Assembly (NCBI GenBank): GCA_024802545.1
Contig: CP103416.1
Coordinates: 1,550,001-1,614,000, forward strand
Source: SAR92 clade bacterium H455
GTDB lineage: Bacteria > Pseudomonadota > Gammaproteobacteria > Pseudomonadales > Porticoccaceae
Direction of reading: 5' to 3'
Length of the DNA: 64,000 nt
Below, one piece after another: positions 14,684 to 24,183 of this stretch. How positions within the stretch are numbered: position 1 is the first letter of the stretch; each line of letters begins with the position of its first letter. The position numbers were made by a program, and so were the translations under genes. The notes under the pieces are model-generated. The model worked only from the letters and a program-made list of their open reading frames with translations. It searched no databases and was not told the DNA's origin.

Positions 14684-16750
14684 TTAAAAGTAGCGTTTGA
14701 CCTCGGCCAATACTCCACGACCTTCACCGACAAAGTATCTATAGCTACCAAAACCGTAGTCTGCACGGTCGGCAATACGCTCATCCGTCAGGTTGGTGAC
14801 TCTCAGGCGCAGATCCCATTGCTCATAACGCCGCTGAACGGTGAAGTTCACCACATCGTGGCCAGCGTACTGATGGTCGTTGGCCGGATCCAGGAAGTAG
14901 TCGCCGAGATAAACCCATTCCAACTCAGCACTGAGTGTTTCGCTGGGCGTATACAGCAGCTGGGCGCTGCCCTGAGTTCGCGGTGCTGTGTCTATGTCGT
15001 TACCATTAATACTGGCTCCGTTGATCAGGCCATTCTGCTCATAGAGATGCTTTGCCCAGTTGCTGGCTGCGGCGATTTGCCAAGCGGGGTTGATGGCGTA
15101 GCTAAGCTGGAGTTCGATTCCTCGGTGGCTGGTTTCACCATTGCTGACGACAAAACCAGCAGAATCTTTAATGATCACCTGCTCTTTGTCCATGCTGTAA
15201 ATGTTCAGCTCGGCGGCGAGATTGTCTTGGCGAAAGCGGAGTCCTGCTTCAATGCTGTCCAGCTGTTCGGGCTTGATATCGGCCACGGCTTGCTCGCGCT
15301 GCAGACGATAGATCTCATTGATCTGCGGTGCGCGATAGGCGCTGGCTAAGCGTGCATAAGCGGAGAGGTTGTCGCTAAAGCTGTAGTCTGCTCCTAGGTG
15401 AAAGTTGACATTGTTGGTACTGTCGGAGCGGTCTTCAGGGCGGTAGTAGCGACAGGTGCCATCTGCGGAATTACAGTCGCTGCCATCATCTCTGGTAGTG
15501 CCAGAGAGCATATTGTTCTCATAGTCGTAATTGAGATATTCATAACGCAGCCCCATTTCAGTGGTCAGCTGGTCGCTGAGCTGCCATTCGAGATTGGCGA
15601 ACAGTGCGATCTGCTGGCTGTCCACTTCAAAGTCATAGTGCTGGCCCAGAAAGCGCACATTGTTGGCGACGCCCAGTGCATTGGCTTGAAATTCTTCGAC
15701 CCACATACTGGCCCATTCAACATCTGTGCCTAGCCATAGGGTGGTATCCGTGGCGAGACTGGTCTGATAGCTAGACTGCACACCGGCACTGGTTTGACCA
15801 TTCTTTTCTTCTGGCTGACCCGGTAGATAGTGCTGCAAAAACGTCATCTCACTCTTGCGAACGTAGGGCGTTATATGCCATTGGTCGCCCGCACCGGAGG
15901 CGCCGCTGATGCGCGTAGAGAGGCGCATGGCTTGACCATCGCGAAAGGCTTCTGGGTTGGGATTGGCTTTCCAAGCAGCGGAGTCTTTATAGGAGCCTTT
16001 AACGTTGATATAGCCGGCGGTCTCTTGATTGAGATTGATCAGGGCCAGATGAGTGTCGGTACTCACCTCAGAACCGCTCCAGCTGTGCTTGAGTGAGAGC
16101 TTTTGCTGATCAAAGCCAGCCTCGTCTTTAAAGCCTTTGTCGGTGACACCATTGGCAGCGATCTGCCAAGTTTGGTTGCCACGCTGCTCGCGCCAGCCCA
16201 ACTTGACACGATTGTAGTCGTGGCTGCCGCTTTCTAAAGATAGATAGTTGCGCTGAATATCGGCGGAGAGGCTGTTGATAACCCCATGCATGGCATTAGA
16301 ACCGTAGAACACAGTGCCGGGGCCGCGCCAGATTTCCAGTCCAGAGGCCTGTTCACTATTCACTTCAAAGAGCTGGTTAACATTGCACATGCCGGTGGGA
16401 CGGATCGGTAGGCCATCTTCAGTGGTGAGAATTTCGGCACAGCTGCCAGCGCCGGTAAAGACTGGAGAGCGCACGGCGGCGAGCAGTTCCTGACCATTGC
16501 CACGACTGAGCCAAACGCCGGGAATGCGCGCGGCGGACTCATTGATGTGGGCGTGACCGATACGCTGCAGCTGTTCTGCTGAGACCTGCCCAGCGGCGCC
16601 TATCAGCTGGCTGAGGTTCTGTTCACTGCGGCGGCCGGTGACTACAACGGTTTCTATAATGCTGTCTGCCTGGTCGGCAGAGGAAGGGTCTGCGGCAGCG
16701 AAGTGGGGCATCAGAAAGCTTAAGCTGAGTGCCGAAATAATTGCTTTCAT
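14684..16750 (-). CDS. TonB-dependent outer-membrane receptor
   Basis: A 688-aa outer-membrane transporter powered by TonB. I choose the ATG at 16750 because it opens a normal signal peptide (MKAIISALSLSFLMPHFAAA); the frame also extends 20 codons upstream from another ATG without a ribosome site. A TonB-box-like ETVVVTGRR leads into the plug domain (about 40-150, with a cysteine-bracketed loop SCAEIL...MCNV), and LEIWRGPGTVFYGSNAMHG is the typical plug end. A 22-strand barrel follows and the last residue is Phe. The substrate is unclear. No siderophore or corrinoid genes are adjacent. Confidence 0.88.
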   Translation of the reverse strand: MKAIISALSLSFLMPHFAAADPSSADQADSIIETVVVTGRRSEQNLSQLIGAAGQVSAEQLQRIGHAHINESAARIPGVWLSRGNGQELLAAVRSPVFTGAGSCAEILTTEDGLPIRPTGMCNVNQLFEVNSEQASGLEIWRGPGTVFYGSNAMHGVINSLSADIQRNYLSLESGSHDYNRVKLGWREQRGNQTWQIAANGVTDKGFKDEAGFDQQKLSLKHSWSGSEVSTDTHLALINLNQETAGYINVKGSYKDSAAWKANPNPEAFRDGQAMRLSTRISGASGAGDQWHITPYVRKSEMTFLQHYLPGQPEEKNGQTSAGVQSSYQTSLATDTTLWLGTDVEWASMWVEEFQANALGVANNVRFLGQHYDFEVDSQQIALFANLEWQLSDQLTTEMGLRYEYLNYDYENNMLSGTTRDDGSDCNSADGTCRYYRPEDRSDSTNNVNFHLGADYSFSDNLSAYARLASAYRAPQINEIYRLQREQAVADIKPEQLDSIEAGLRFRQDNLAAELNIYSMDKEQVIIKDSAGFVVSNGETSHRGIELQLSYAINPAWQIAAASNWAKHLYEQNGLINGASINGNDIDTAPRTQGSAQLLYTPSETLSAELEWVYLGDYFLDPANDHQYAGHDVVNFTVQRRYEQWDLRLRVTNLTDERIADRADYGFGSYRYFVGEGRGVLAEVKRYF

Positions 16751-16918
16751 AGATGTCAGTAGCCCTTGAGGTATTTTTTTAGTGCCAGCAGTCTTTAGTA
16801 AAGGATGCATAAGTGCAACCCAGTTTATGACTGTCCGGTTTACGAAAAGTCGCCATTATTAGGCCAAATGGCAGCCAGCTTTCGTAGATAGAGCATATCT
16901 TAATAAGAGGTAGTCGAT

Positions 16919-17224
16919 GTGGCCATCGCGCTTTCTAAATTGAACAAGTATTTTGTTGTAGAGAAATTAATTTATCACTCGATAGATTTAAGTCTTTATC
17001 AGGTGTCAGCGATTATCGATGGCGTCGAGCACTATGTCGCCGATGAGCGGGGCAATCTGTTGCGCGCGACCAAGTTGCTGGAATTACAGAAGCAGCTGAG
17101 AAAAGTGTCCGCCGAAAACACTGTGCTGCGCCAGACCAGCGCCTATGATGAGATGATTGGCGGGCCGGAGAAGGGCGAGTCCAATGCTCTTGAGGTGCCC
17201 TTGGCGGACAATCAGCTCTATTGA
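16919..17224 (+). CDS. Small conserved protein, DUF6482-like
   Basis: A 101-aa soluble protein starting at a GTG with AGAGGT upstream. The first 55 residues look like a compact beta-rich domain (sequence around YQVSAIIDGVEHYVADERG), followed by a short helix (LLELQKQLRK) and a disordered acidic tail. It resembles small DUF6482 proteins found next to metabolic genes in marine gammaproteobacteria; function unknown. It stands alone between the divergent TonB receptor and the ABC transporter. Confidence 0.6.
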   Translation: MAIALSKLNKYFVVEKLIYHSIDLSLYQVSAIIDGVEHYVADERGNLLRATKLLELQKQLRKVSAENTVLRQTSAYDEMIGGPEKGESNALEVPLADNQLY

Positions 17225-17354
17225 GCCAGTGAATGTTGGCGCAGGAAAACCTATCTCGGCACTTTTGACCCTTGTCTATTTTTGCGAGCAGTGCATAATC
17301 CCGCCATTCAAAACCTGCGTCCTATTTTTTGTTTAACCCTTATCCGGTGACTCC

Positions 17355-19208
17355 GTGCCAACCAGCCAATCCAGTGACAACCTGACTAACCATTCTATTG
17401 ATGCGCCGCAACTTGCCGAGTCGCCACCAATTGAGCAAGAGCCGCTAGCTGAAACGCCGAAAAAAATGTCGACGTTGCTGTCATTGGTGCAGTTTTTTAA
17501 ACCCTATAAATTACAGGTCTGGGTGTTTCTCGCTGCTTTAGTATTTACTGCGGGCATCACATTGTCTATAGGCCAGGGGCTGCGTCTGGTAATCGATCAG
17601 GGTTTTGCCCAGCAATCCCTCAGTCACCTCAATCAGGCGATTATGTTTATTGTAATTGCCTCTGTGTTGATGGCCATGGGCACCTATATACGTTTTTATC
17701 TGATCTCCTGGCTGGGTGAACGGGTAACTGCGGATCTGCGAAAAGCGGTGTTCAATCATATAGTGGCACTGCACCCCGCATTTTTTGAGACCAATCGCAG
17801 TGGCGATATTATGTCGCGACTGACTTCTGACACCACCTTATTGCAATCCATTATCGGTTCTTCGGCTTCCATTGCCCTGCGCAGTGCGATCAGCTTTACA
17901 GGTGCCCTGATTATGTTGCTGGTGACCAACTTTAAGCTGTCATTGATGATTATTGTCGCCGTGCCGCTGGTGCTGATGCCGATCCTAATTTTTGGTCGCA
18001 AAGTGCGCAAGCTCTCCCGAGACAGTCAGGATTCGATTGCCGATGTCGGCAGTTACGCTGGGGAAATTATCCAGCATATCAAGACTGTGCAGAGTTTTAC
18101 CCATGAAGAGCAGGAAAAAACCGCTTTTGGCACTGAGGTTGAACGGGCCTTTTTAATTGCCCGCACACGTGTGCGTCAGCGTGCAGTGTTGATGGCAGTG
18201 GTGATTCTGCTAGTGTTCGGCGCGCTCTCAGGAATGCTCTGGGTCGGCGGCAGTGATGTGATTAACGGCAAGATGAGCGGCGGCGATCTTGGCGCCTTTA
18301 TTTTCTATGCCATTTTGATGGCCACCGGTGTGGCCTCATTGTCCGAGGTCTATGGCGAACTGCAGCGCGCAGCCGGTGCCACTGACCGATTAATGGAGCT
18401 ACTCCATGCTGATAATCAGATTTTGCTTCCGGAACAGCCGCTGGCGGGTGTTGAGCAGTTGCCAGCGCAGCTTGAGCTTAAACATGTCCGTTTCTGTTAT
18501 CCCTCACGGCCAGAGCAGCCGGCACTGGATGATTTTTCTCTGACCATTGAAGAGGGCGCCATTGTTGCTCTGGTGGGGCCCTCAGGTGCGGGCAAGTCAA
18601 CACTGTTTGATTTGATTCAGCGCTTTTATGATCCTCAGCAGGGTGAGCTCTGTTTTGGCGATATTAATATTCGCCAGATGACACCAACCCAGCTGCGCGA
18701 GCAGATTGCGGTGGTTCAGCAACAGCCGACTCTGTTTACCGGTGATGTGATGTATAACATTCGCTACGGTAATAGTGACGCCACCGACGAGCAGGTTATT
18801 GCAGCGGCCAAGGCGGCTCATGCGGATGACTTTATCAGTCAACTTCCCGATGGCTATCACAGCGATTTAGGAGAGCAGGGGGTACGCCTCTCCGGCGGTC
18901 AGCGTCAGCGTGTTGCCATAGCCCGGGCGCTATTAAAAGATCCACGTATTCTGCTGTTGGATGAGGCCACCAGTGCCTTGGATGCAGAGAGTGAATATAA
19001 GGTGCAGCTGGCGCTGGATAAGTTAATGAAAGGCCGCACTACTGTCATTATTGCTCATCGTTTGGCAACTATTCTCCATGCCGACACCATTGTAGTGATG
19101 GATCAGGGCAAGAAAGTCGCTCAGGGAAGTCACCAGGAACTAATTGCCTCTAGTTCGCTGTATGCGCGATTGGCTGAATTGCAGTTTTCGCTAGATAGTG
19201 CAGAGTGA
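17355..19208 (+). CDS. MsbA-like ABC exporter (fused TM and ATPase)
   Basis: A 617-aa half-transporter that would work as a homodimer. Six membrane helices lie within about 50-350. The ATPase domain shows Walker A GPSGAGKST (about 409), Q-loop VVQQQPTLF, signature LSGGQRQRVAIARAL (about 512), Walker B ILLLDEATSALD (about 533) and switch IIAHRLAT. Architecture and sequence fit the lipid A/multidrug exporter branch. A disordered N-terminal tail of about 45 residues is unusual. GTG start with GGTGA upstream. The substrate is not determinable from the neighbours. Confidence 0.9.
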   Translation: MPTSQSSDNLTNHSIDAPQLAESPPIEQEPLAETPKKMSTLLSLVQFFKPYKLQVWVFLAALVFTAGITLSIGQGLRLVIDQGFAQQSLSHLNQAIMFIVIASVLMAMGTYIRFYLISWLGERVTADLRKAVFNHIVALHPAFFETNRSGDIMSRLTSDTTLLQSIIGSSASIALRSAISFTGALIMLLVTNFKLSLMIIVAVPLVLMPILIFGRKVRKLSRDSQDSIADVGSYAGEIIQHIKTVQSFTHEEQEKTAFGTEVERAFLIARTRVRQRAVLMAVVILLVFGALSGMLWVGGSDVINGKMSGGDLGAFIFYAILMATGVASLSEVYGELQRAAGATDRLMELLHADNQILLPEQPLAGVEQLPAQLELKHVRFCYPSRPEQPALDDFSLTIEEGAIVALVGPSGAGKSTLFDLIQRFYDPQQGELCFGDINIRQMTPTQLREQIAVVQQQPTLFTGDVMYNIRYGNSDATDEQVIAAAKAAHADDFISQLPDGYHSDLGEQGVRLSGGQRQRVAIARALLKDPRILLLDEATSALDAESEYKVQLALDKLMKGRTTVIIAHRLATILHADTIVVMDQGKKVAQGSHQELIASSSLYARLAELQFSLDSAE

Positions 19209-19306
19209 TCGTCTCTGTGAGCTAAAACGTAATTTAAATTAGGTAACAATAAATGCACCGCAGCCCTTTGAGTAGAGTGCATAAAATAATAAAAAAGACT
19301 CTTGCT

Positions 19307-21148
19307 ATGAAAATGATTTTGACTATAACCAGCCTACTGCTGCTGTCTGCCTGCGGTTTAAACTCCCCAGAACAGCCGGTTCCAATAAACCTTCCCCAAT
19401 TCAAAATCCAAACCACCACTGGTATTTCCCAGGGTCGTCTCTATGCCAGTGCCGATGAGGAAGCTGGTGCTGAGGTGGTTAGCTGGTTTGATATTCCCTA
19501 TGCCCAGGCCCCAATTGGCGATCTGCGCTGGCGTGCCCCTCGCGAGCTAGCTGCCCCAGAGCAGCTGATTGTCGAGCGAGAGGATACCGCCTGTGTGCAG
19601 CAGGCGAGTCGCTATGGCGGTGTCGAAGGTGGCGCTGAGGGTGTTATTGGCTCGGAGGATTGTCTGTTTTTGGATATCCGTGCGCCAAAAGATTTCGCCG
19701 TTAATAAATATCCGGTGATGCTGTGGATTCACGGTGGTAGTAATACCACAGGCTTAAAAGATTATTACGATTACAGCAAGCTGGCAGCGCGGAAAGATGT
19801 TGTGGTTGTGGCGATTAATTATCGTCTGGGTGCTCTGGGATGGTTCACCCATCCGGCGATTCAGGGACAGCACACCGGTGAAGATCAGACGTCCAATTTC
19901 GGTCATCTGGATATCATCCAGTCGCTGAAATGGGTGCGCGACAATATAGCGGGCTTTGGCGGCGATGCAGGTAATGTGACTGTATTTGGTGAATCTGCTG
20001 GAGCGCACAATGTCTATGCGCTGCTGGCTTCACCTCTGGCCAAGGGTTTGTTTCACCGTGCTATTGCGCAATCCGGTTACACAGCCACTAGCAGTTTAGA
20101 CAGCGCCTATAATCTCAATGGCGTTGACACCTTTGTTACCCGGGGTGCCTGGCAGATAACTCAGAAGCTGTTGGCTCGGCAGGGTGTCAGTGAATCTGAT
20201 CTGTCAGGTGATGCAATGCGCCAACGCTTAAAAAGCGTTGATGCTCGCCAATTGATTGGCCTCTACACCGACAAGCCAGATACCGTTGACTACTCGCCTT
20301 TAACCACTGCTGACGGCATTGTGATTCCCAAGGTGGGTATGGCCGCGGCCTTGGCTGATCCGCAATACGCGAAAAATGTCCCGGTGATATCCGGAGCCAA
20401 TAAAGATGAAGTCACTCTCTGGTTTGCCCTGCATCGCTACTTTATGCAGACCAGCTACCCATTCACCAAGCTGCTGCCGCCAAAGGTTACGATCAAAGAT
20501 CCACAGCTGTATAACTTTTGGGTGCGAACTCGCTCTCAGGCCTGGAAGGCACGTGGTGTGGACGAGCCCTTAAGTGCTATGGAGCAGGCGGGATACGATC
20601 AACTGTATAACTACCGTTTTGACTGGGACGATCAGAAGAAGTCATTCTTTATCGACTTTCCATCTATTTTTGGTGCCGCTCACGGTACCGATATCTCCTT
20701 TGTGACCGGTGATTTTAAGTACGGCCCTGTGACTTCCTATATCTATCCAGAGAGTGAAGCTCGGGATCAGATGGAACGCACGTTTATCAATGTCTGGGGT
20801 GACTTTGCTCTCTCGGGGATTCCGGACCAGTCTCTCGACTTTGAATGGCAACGCTACAACAGCAAGACCAAACCCTATGTGCGCTTAGATCGAGATGAGT
20901 TCTTGGGGCTGCAATTTGAGACTGAAACCCTGGACACATTGCTCGCGGGAATCGCTGCTGATACCAATGCCAGCCATCTGGAAAAGTGTCTGCTAGTTTG
21001 GGAGACCCTGATCAATATAGGTAACGCTGATATTGCCCGCTATCAGTCTTGGAACAACGGTCAGTGCGAACAGTTAAATGCCCGTGGCGAGCAAGAACGG
21101 ATCGCCTTAGATTTGATTAAAGAGTTTGGCACCTCATCAGTCCTTTAG
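19307..21148 (+). CDS. Type B carboxylesterase lipoprotein
   Basis: A 613-aa esterase of the carboxylesterase/cholinesterase family. Starting at ATG 19307 gives a lipoprotein signal MKMILTITSLLLLSAC, so an 18-codon upstream extension is probably not used. The nucleophile Ser230 lies in FGESAGAHN. The WIHGGSNTTG oxyanion-hole loop, the SEDCLFLDIRAP segment and the acid/His region are all in family order. It should hydrolyse carboxylic esters from the cell envelope. The DoxX-like gene follows 30 bp downstream on the same strand, suggesting cotranscription. Confidence 0.88.
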   Translation: MKMILTITSLLLLSACGLNSPEQPVPINLPQFKIQTTTGISQGRLYASADEEAGAEVVSWFDIPYAQAPIGDLRWRAPRELAAPEQLIVEREDTACVQQASRYGGVEGGAEGVIGSEDCLFLDIRAPKDFAVNKYPVMLWIHGGSNTTGLKDYYDYSKLAARKDVVVVAINYRLGALGWFTHPAIQGQHTGEDQTSNFGHLDIIQSLKWVRDNIAGFGGDAGNVTVFGESAGAHNVYALLASPLAKGLFHRAIAQSGYTATSSLDSAYNLNGVDTFVTRGAWQITQKLLARQGVSESDLSGDAMRQRLKSVDARQLIGLYTDKPDTVDYSPLTTADGIVIPKVGMAAALADPQYAKNVPVISGANKDEVTLWFALHRYFMQTSYPFTKLLPPKVTIKDPQLYNFWVRTRSQAWKARGVDEPLSAMEQAGYDQLYNYRFDWDDQKKSFFIDFPSIFGAAHGTDISFVTGDFKYGPVTSYIYPESEARDQMERTFINVWGDFALSGIPDQSLDFEWQRYNSKTKPYVRLDRDEFLGLQFETETLDTLLAGIAADTNASHLEKCLLVWETLINIGNADIARYQSWNNGQCEQLNARGEQERIALDLIKEFGTSSVL

Positions 21149-21178
21149 CCGTGACCCTACCATTAGCGAGAAATAACG

Positions 21179-21628
21179 ATGACTGAGAAAGCTGTTCAAC
21201 CATTGCGGCCGCTGCACTGGGCCATTGATTCTATGCAGCTGCCGAGAAGCTGGGTGAAGCGGTTTTTTCTATTTTTATTAAGCGCCTTTTTTACCTATGC
21301 TGGGTTCCATCACCTGTTGGCACCAGACTTCTATGTCAGCATTATGCCGCCGTGGATACCCGGGCATCTGGCCTTGGTTTATATCAGCGGTGTCTTTGAG
21401 ATTATGGGGGGCATTGGTGTTTTAATTCCCCGTTTTCGTGCGCTGGCTGGTATTGGGCTAGTGGCCTTATTAATTGCGGTGTATCCGGCTAATCTGTATA
21501 TGGCCTTTAACCCGGAACTGTTTCCGGACATTCCTGTTGTTGCCCTCTATGTGCGTTTGGCGTTGCAGTTTGTCGCCTTTTACTGGGCTTATTCTGTGAC
21601 TAGGCCAGATTCTGCTGCTGCGGATTAA
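21179..21628 (+). CDS. DoxX-like membrane protein
   Basis: A 149-aa membrane protein with about four helices. The segment FTYAGFHHLLAPDFYVSIMPPW, then YISGVFEIMGGIG and a third block YPANLYMAFN match the DoxX/DUF4870-type small membrane family. Some members are linked to redox stress or quinone chemistry, but the function here is not shown. It probably sits in an operon with the upstream esterase. Confidence 0.8.
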   Translation: MTEKAVQPLRPLHWAIDSMQLPRSWVKRFFLFLLSAFFTYAGFHHLLAPDFYVSIMPPWIPGHLALVYISGVFEIMGGIGVLIPRFRALAGIGLVALLIAVYPANLYMAFNPELFPDIPVVALYVRLALQFVAFYWAYSVTRPDSAAAD

Positions 21629-22207
21629 GCTGCTTCGGTTGTCTGTTAGGGTACTGATCTGATATTGCCTTGAGGTCAGCTTAGGCTACGCTTAAAGCAT
21701 TAAATAGATCGGAACCTGAGTATGGAAGCTCAAGCAGATACGTTCTCCAACCTTCTCTTTACCGCCTCTGGAAGGCTTCGGGCCAGTGTCGAACTCCGGC
21801 AACTTAAAACCGCTGGCAGGCCCTCAATGTGAATCCAGATGCCATGATGTGTGCCGGTGGTGCCTGATAAGTGCAGGAGCTGAGGTCCTCGGCTATGGCG
21901 AGTGATGAACAGGATTGATTGGCCTTGCTACTCGCCGCTGCCAATCGCGGTAGAGGGCGCTCTGTGTGGATGTGCAATTCTACGAGCTGATAGGACCCGC
22001 AACCGCCGATAATCGCCAATATACTGTAGTCCGGTTGTCTGCTCCCTGCTGCCGGAAATTAGCAATTCCGCCTTAGTTTGGAGGGTTTTAACCTTTCTCT
22101 TGATCATAGACCATATGGTCATTGATTAAGGTTTACAGCAAGGACGGCTAGCTCCTACAGTGCTGAATGTAAGTATAATTATCTTTTACATTCTAGGGAG
22201 AATGGTC
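21629..22207. other. Intergenic region upstream of the acyl-CoA dehydrogenase
   Basis: About 580 bp without a convincing gene; the short frames lack family similarity and good ribosome sites. It holds the palindrome at 22109-22120 and a consensus TATAAT at 22174-22179 shortly before the acyl-CoA dehydrogenase, so its right part is a promoter region. Confidence 0.55.
22109..22120. promoter_or_regulatory. Perfect 12-bp palindrome, possible operator
   Basis: GACCATATGGTC is self-complementary and lies about 55 bp upstream of a consensus -10 (TATAAT, 22174-22179) and about 90 bp before the acyl-CoA dehydrogenase start. Position and symmetry suit a dimeric repressor or activator site. Confidence 0.45.
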
Positions 22208-23986
22208 GTGAGCGTATACAAAGTACCGCAGAAGGAATTGGCATTTATCTTTGATGAGATTATTAACTATTCTGAAATTTGCAGCATGCCAGGATTCGAA
22301 GACGCAAGTCGCGATATGGTTGATGTGGTGCTGCCAGAAGCAGCCAAATTTTTCGAAGACGTAGTCGCGCCGACCAATCATGAAACTGACAAACACCCAG
22401 CCTTTTTGAAAGATGGCGAGGTGGTGACTTCTCCTGGATTAGATCCCATCTACCGACAGATGGTTGACGCTGGCTGGTGCTGTCTCAATGGCGATAGCGA
22501 TTATGGCGGCGCTGGTTTCCCCAGTGTTGTCGATCTTGCCGTTCAGGAAATGCTGCAGACCGCCAACTGCGGTTTTAGCTTGTTGCCTATGCTGTCTCGC
22601 GGTGTGGTCCATGCTCTCAATCAGTATGGCAGCGATGAACAGAAAGAGACCTATCTGGGCAATCTGATTTCAGGCGCCTGGTCAGGCACTATGAATCTCA
22701 CTGAGCCGCAGGCTGGTAGTGATCTGTCGGCAGTGAAAACCAAGGCCGTCTTAAATGGCGACCACTATTTGATCAGTGGCCAGAAAATCTACATCACTTG
22801 GGGCGACCACAGCTGCGCCGATAATATTATTCACCTGGTCTTAGCCCGTCGTCCTGATGCCCCAGAAGGCAATCAGGGTATCTCGCTATTTCTGGTGCCC
22901 AAGTTTTTGGTAAATGCCGATGGCAGTCTGGGTGAGCGCAATGACGTTAAGCCAGTTGGTGTTGAGCACAAGTTAGGGATTCATTCGAGCCCCACCTGTA
23001 CTCTGGCCTTTGGCGATAACGGCGGTGCAGTTGGCTACTTGGTTGGCGAAGAAAATAAAGGCCTGCAGTGCATGTTCACCATGATGAACAATGCCCGCCT
23101 GTCGGTTGGCCATCAGGGTGTGTCCCTGGGCGAGCGCGCTTATCAGCAGGCTGTCGCCTATGCTACGGATCGGGTTCAGGGCCGAGCCTCTGGTGTCGAA
23201 GGTCGTGCGGCGATTATTCACCACCCAGACGTTAAGCGCATGCTGATGCAAATGCGTGCATTGACTGAAGGTGGTCGAGCCATGTCTTACTACGCGATTG
23301 CGGCAGAGGATCGCAGTTCTCATCACCCGGACGAGGAGGTCCGTGCACAGAGTGCACAGATGGTCGAGCTTTTGACGCCATTGGTTAAAGGCTGGTGTAC
23401 TGAAGTCGCTATGGAGAGTACCTCGTTAGGTGTTCAGGTCCACGGCGGCATGGGCTTTATTGAAGAGACTGGTGCGGCACAGCACATGCGCGATGCGCGT
23501 ATTTTGCCGATCTATGAAGGCACCAATGGGATTCAGGCATTAGATTTTATTGGCCGTAAATGCTTGCGTGACGGTGGCGCAGTGGTAAAGGTGCTACTGG
23601 CTGACATGCAGGCAACTGTGGACCAGTTGGCGGCAGCCCATGGCAGCGTGGTTAACTTGCGCAATCGACTGCGACATTCAATTGAGCAGTGTCAAGAAGC
23701 GCTCAACTACGTTTTAGAAAACAGCAGTGATTCTCAGGGTATCGCGTACAACTTTATGATGATCTACGGAAATACGGTTTCTTACTGGTTGTTGGTGAAA
23801 TTGGCAGCTGCGGCTCAGGATCGATTGGCCGCTGGCGCGACCGACCGTTTTTATAACCAGAAAATCGCTACGGCAGAATTTTTCTCAACGCAAATATTGC
23901 CGCGCAACAGCGGCTATTTGGCTACGTTGATCCTGGGGGCTGACAGTTTTGATGCCCTTGAGCCCGCAGATTTTTTGCAGGCTTAG
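22208..23986 (+). CDS. Acyl-CoA dehydrogenase, long form
   Basis: A 592-aa flavoenzyme for the first step of beta-oxidation. I place the start at GTG 22208 (MSVYKVPQKELAF), seven bases after AGGGAG; the ATG at 22202 is too close. Domains are an N-terminal alpha region, the middle beta domain with NLTEPQAGSDLSAVKTKA, and a C-terminal helical domain with the catalytic Glu in IYEGTNGIQALDFIGRK. A further ~150-residue extension is typical of the 600-aa subfamily acting on longer or modified acyl-CoAs. A TonB receptor follows 197 bp downstream. Confidence 0.9.
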   Translation: MSVYKVPQKELAFIFDEIINYSEICSMPGFEDASRDMVDVVLPEAAKFFEDVVAPTNHETDKHPAFLKDGEVVTSPGLDPIYRQMVDAGWCCLNGDSDYGGAGFPSVVDLAVQEMLQTANCGFSLLPMLSRGVVHALNQYGSDEQKETYLGNLISGAWSGTMNLTEPQAGSDLSAVKTKAVLNGDHYLISGQKIYITWGDHSCADNIIHLVLARRPDAPEGNQGISLFLVPKFLVNADGSLGERNDVKPVGVEHKLGIHSSPTCTLAFGDNGGAVGYLVGEENKGLQCMFTMMNNARLSVGHQGVSLGERAYQQAVAYATDRVQGRASGVEGRAAIIHHPDVKRMLMQMRALTEGGRAMSYYAIAAEDRSSHHPDEEVRAQSAQMVELLTPLVKGWCTEVAMESTSLGVQVHGGMGFIEETGAAQHMRDARILPIYEGTNGIQALDFIGRKCLRDGGAVVKVLLADMQATVDQLAAAHGSVVNLRNRLRHSIEQCQEALNYVLENSSDSQGIAYNFMMIYGNTVSYWLLVKLAAAAQDRLAAGATDRFYNQKIATAEFFSTQILPRNSGYLATLILGADSFDALEPADFLQA

Positions 23987-24183
23987 TCCCGTAAGTATGG
24001 TGCTTAGCGCGCGCTTGTGGGATAGTTCGCAACGTTTCATAGTCAATGAGTATCTAAGAGAGAAAGTAAGCATGAAGGAGGATAGGTTTTAGGGATGGAA
24101 TCCTAGGCGGTTGTAACTAACGCAGATAACTAGAAAAATAAAGCAACAGATTTTCAAAAAAGACTAATTCCCAGGGGGGAAAT

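Noticed and set aside
16811-16918. Cobalamin riboswitch upstream of the first TonB receptor
   Set aside because: The gap is short and I find no B12-box-like sequence.
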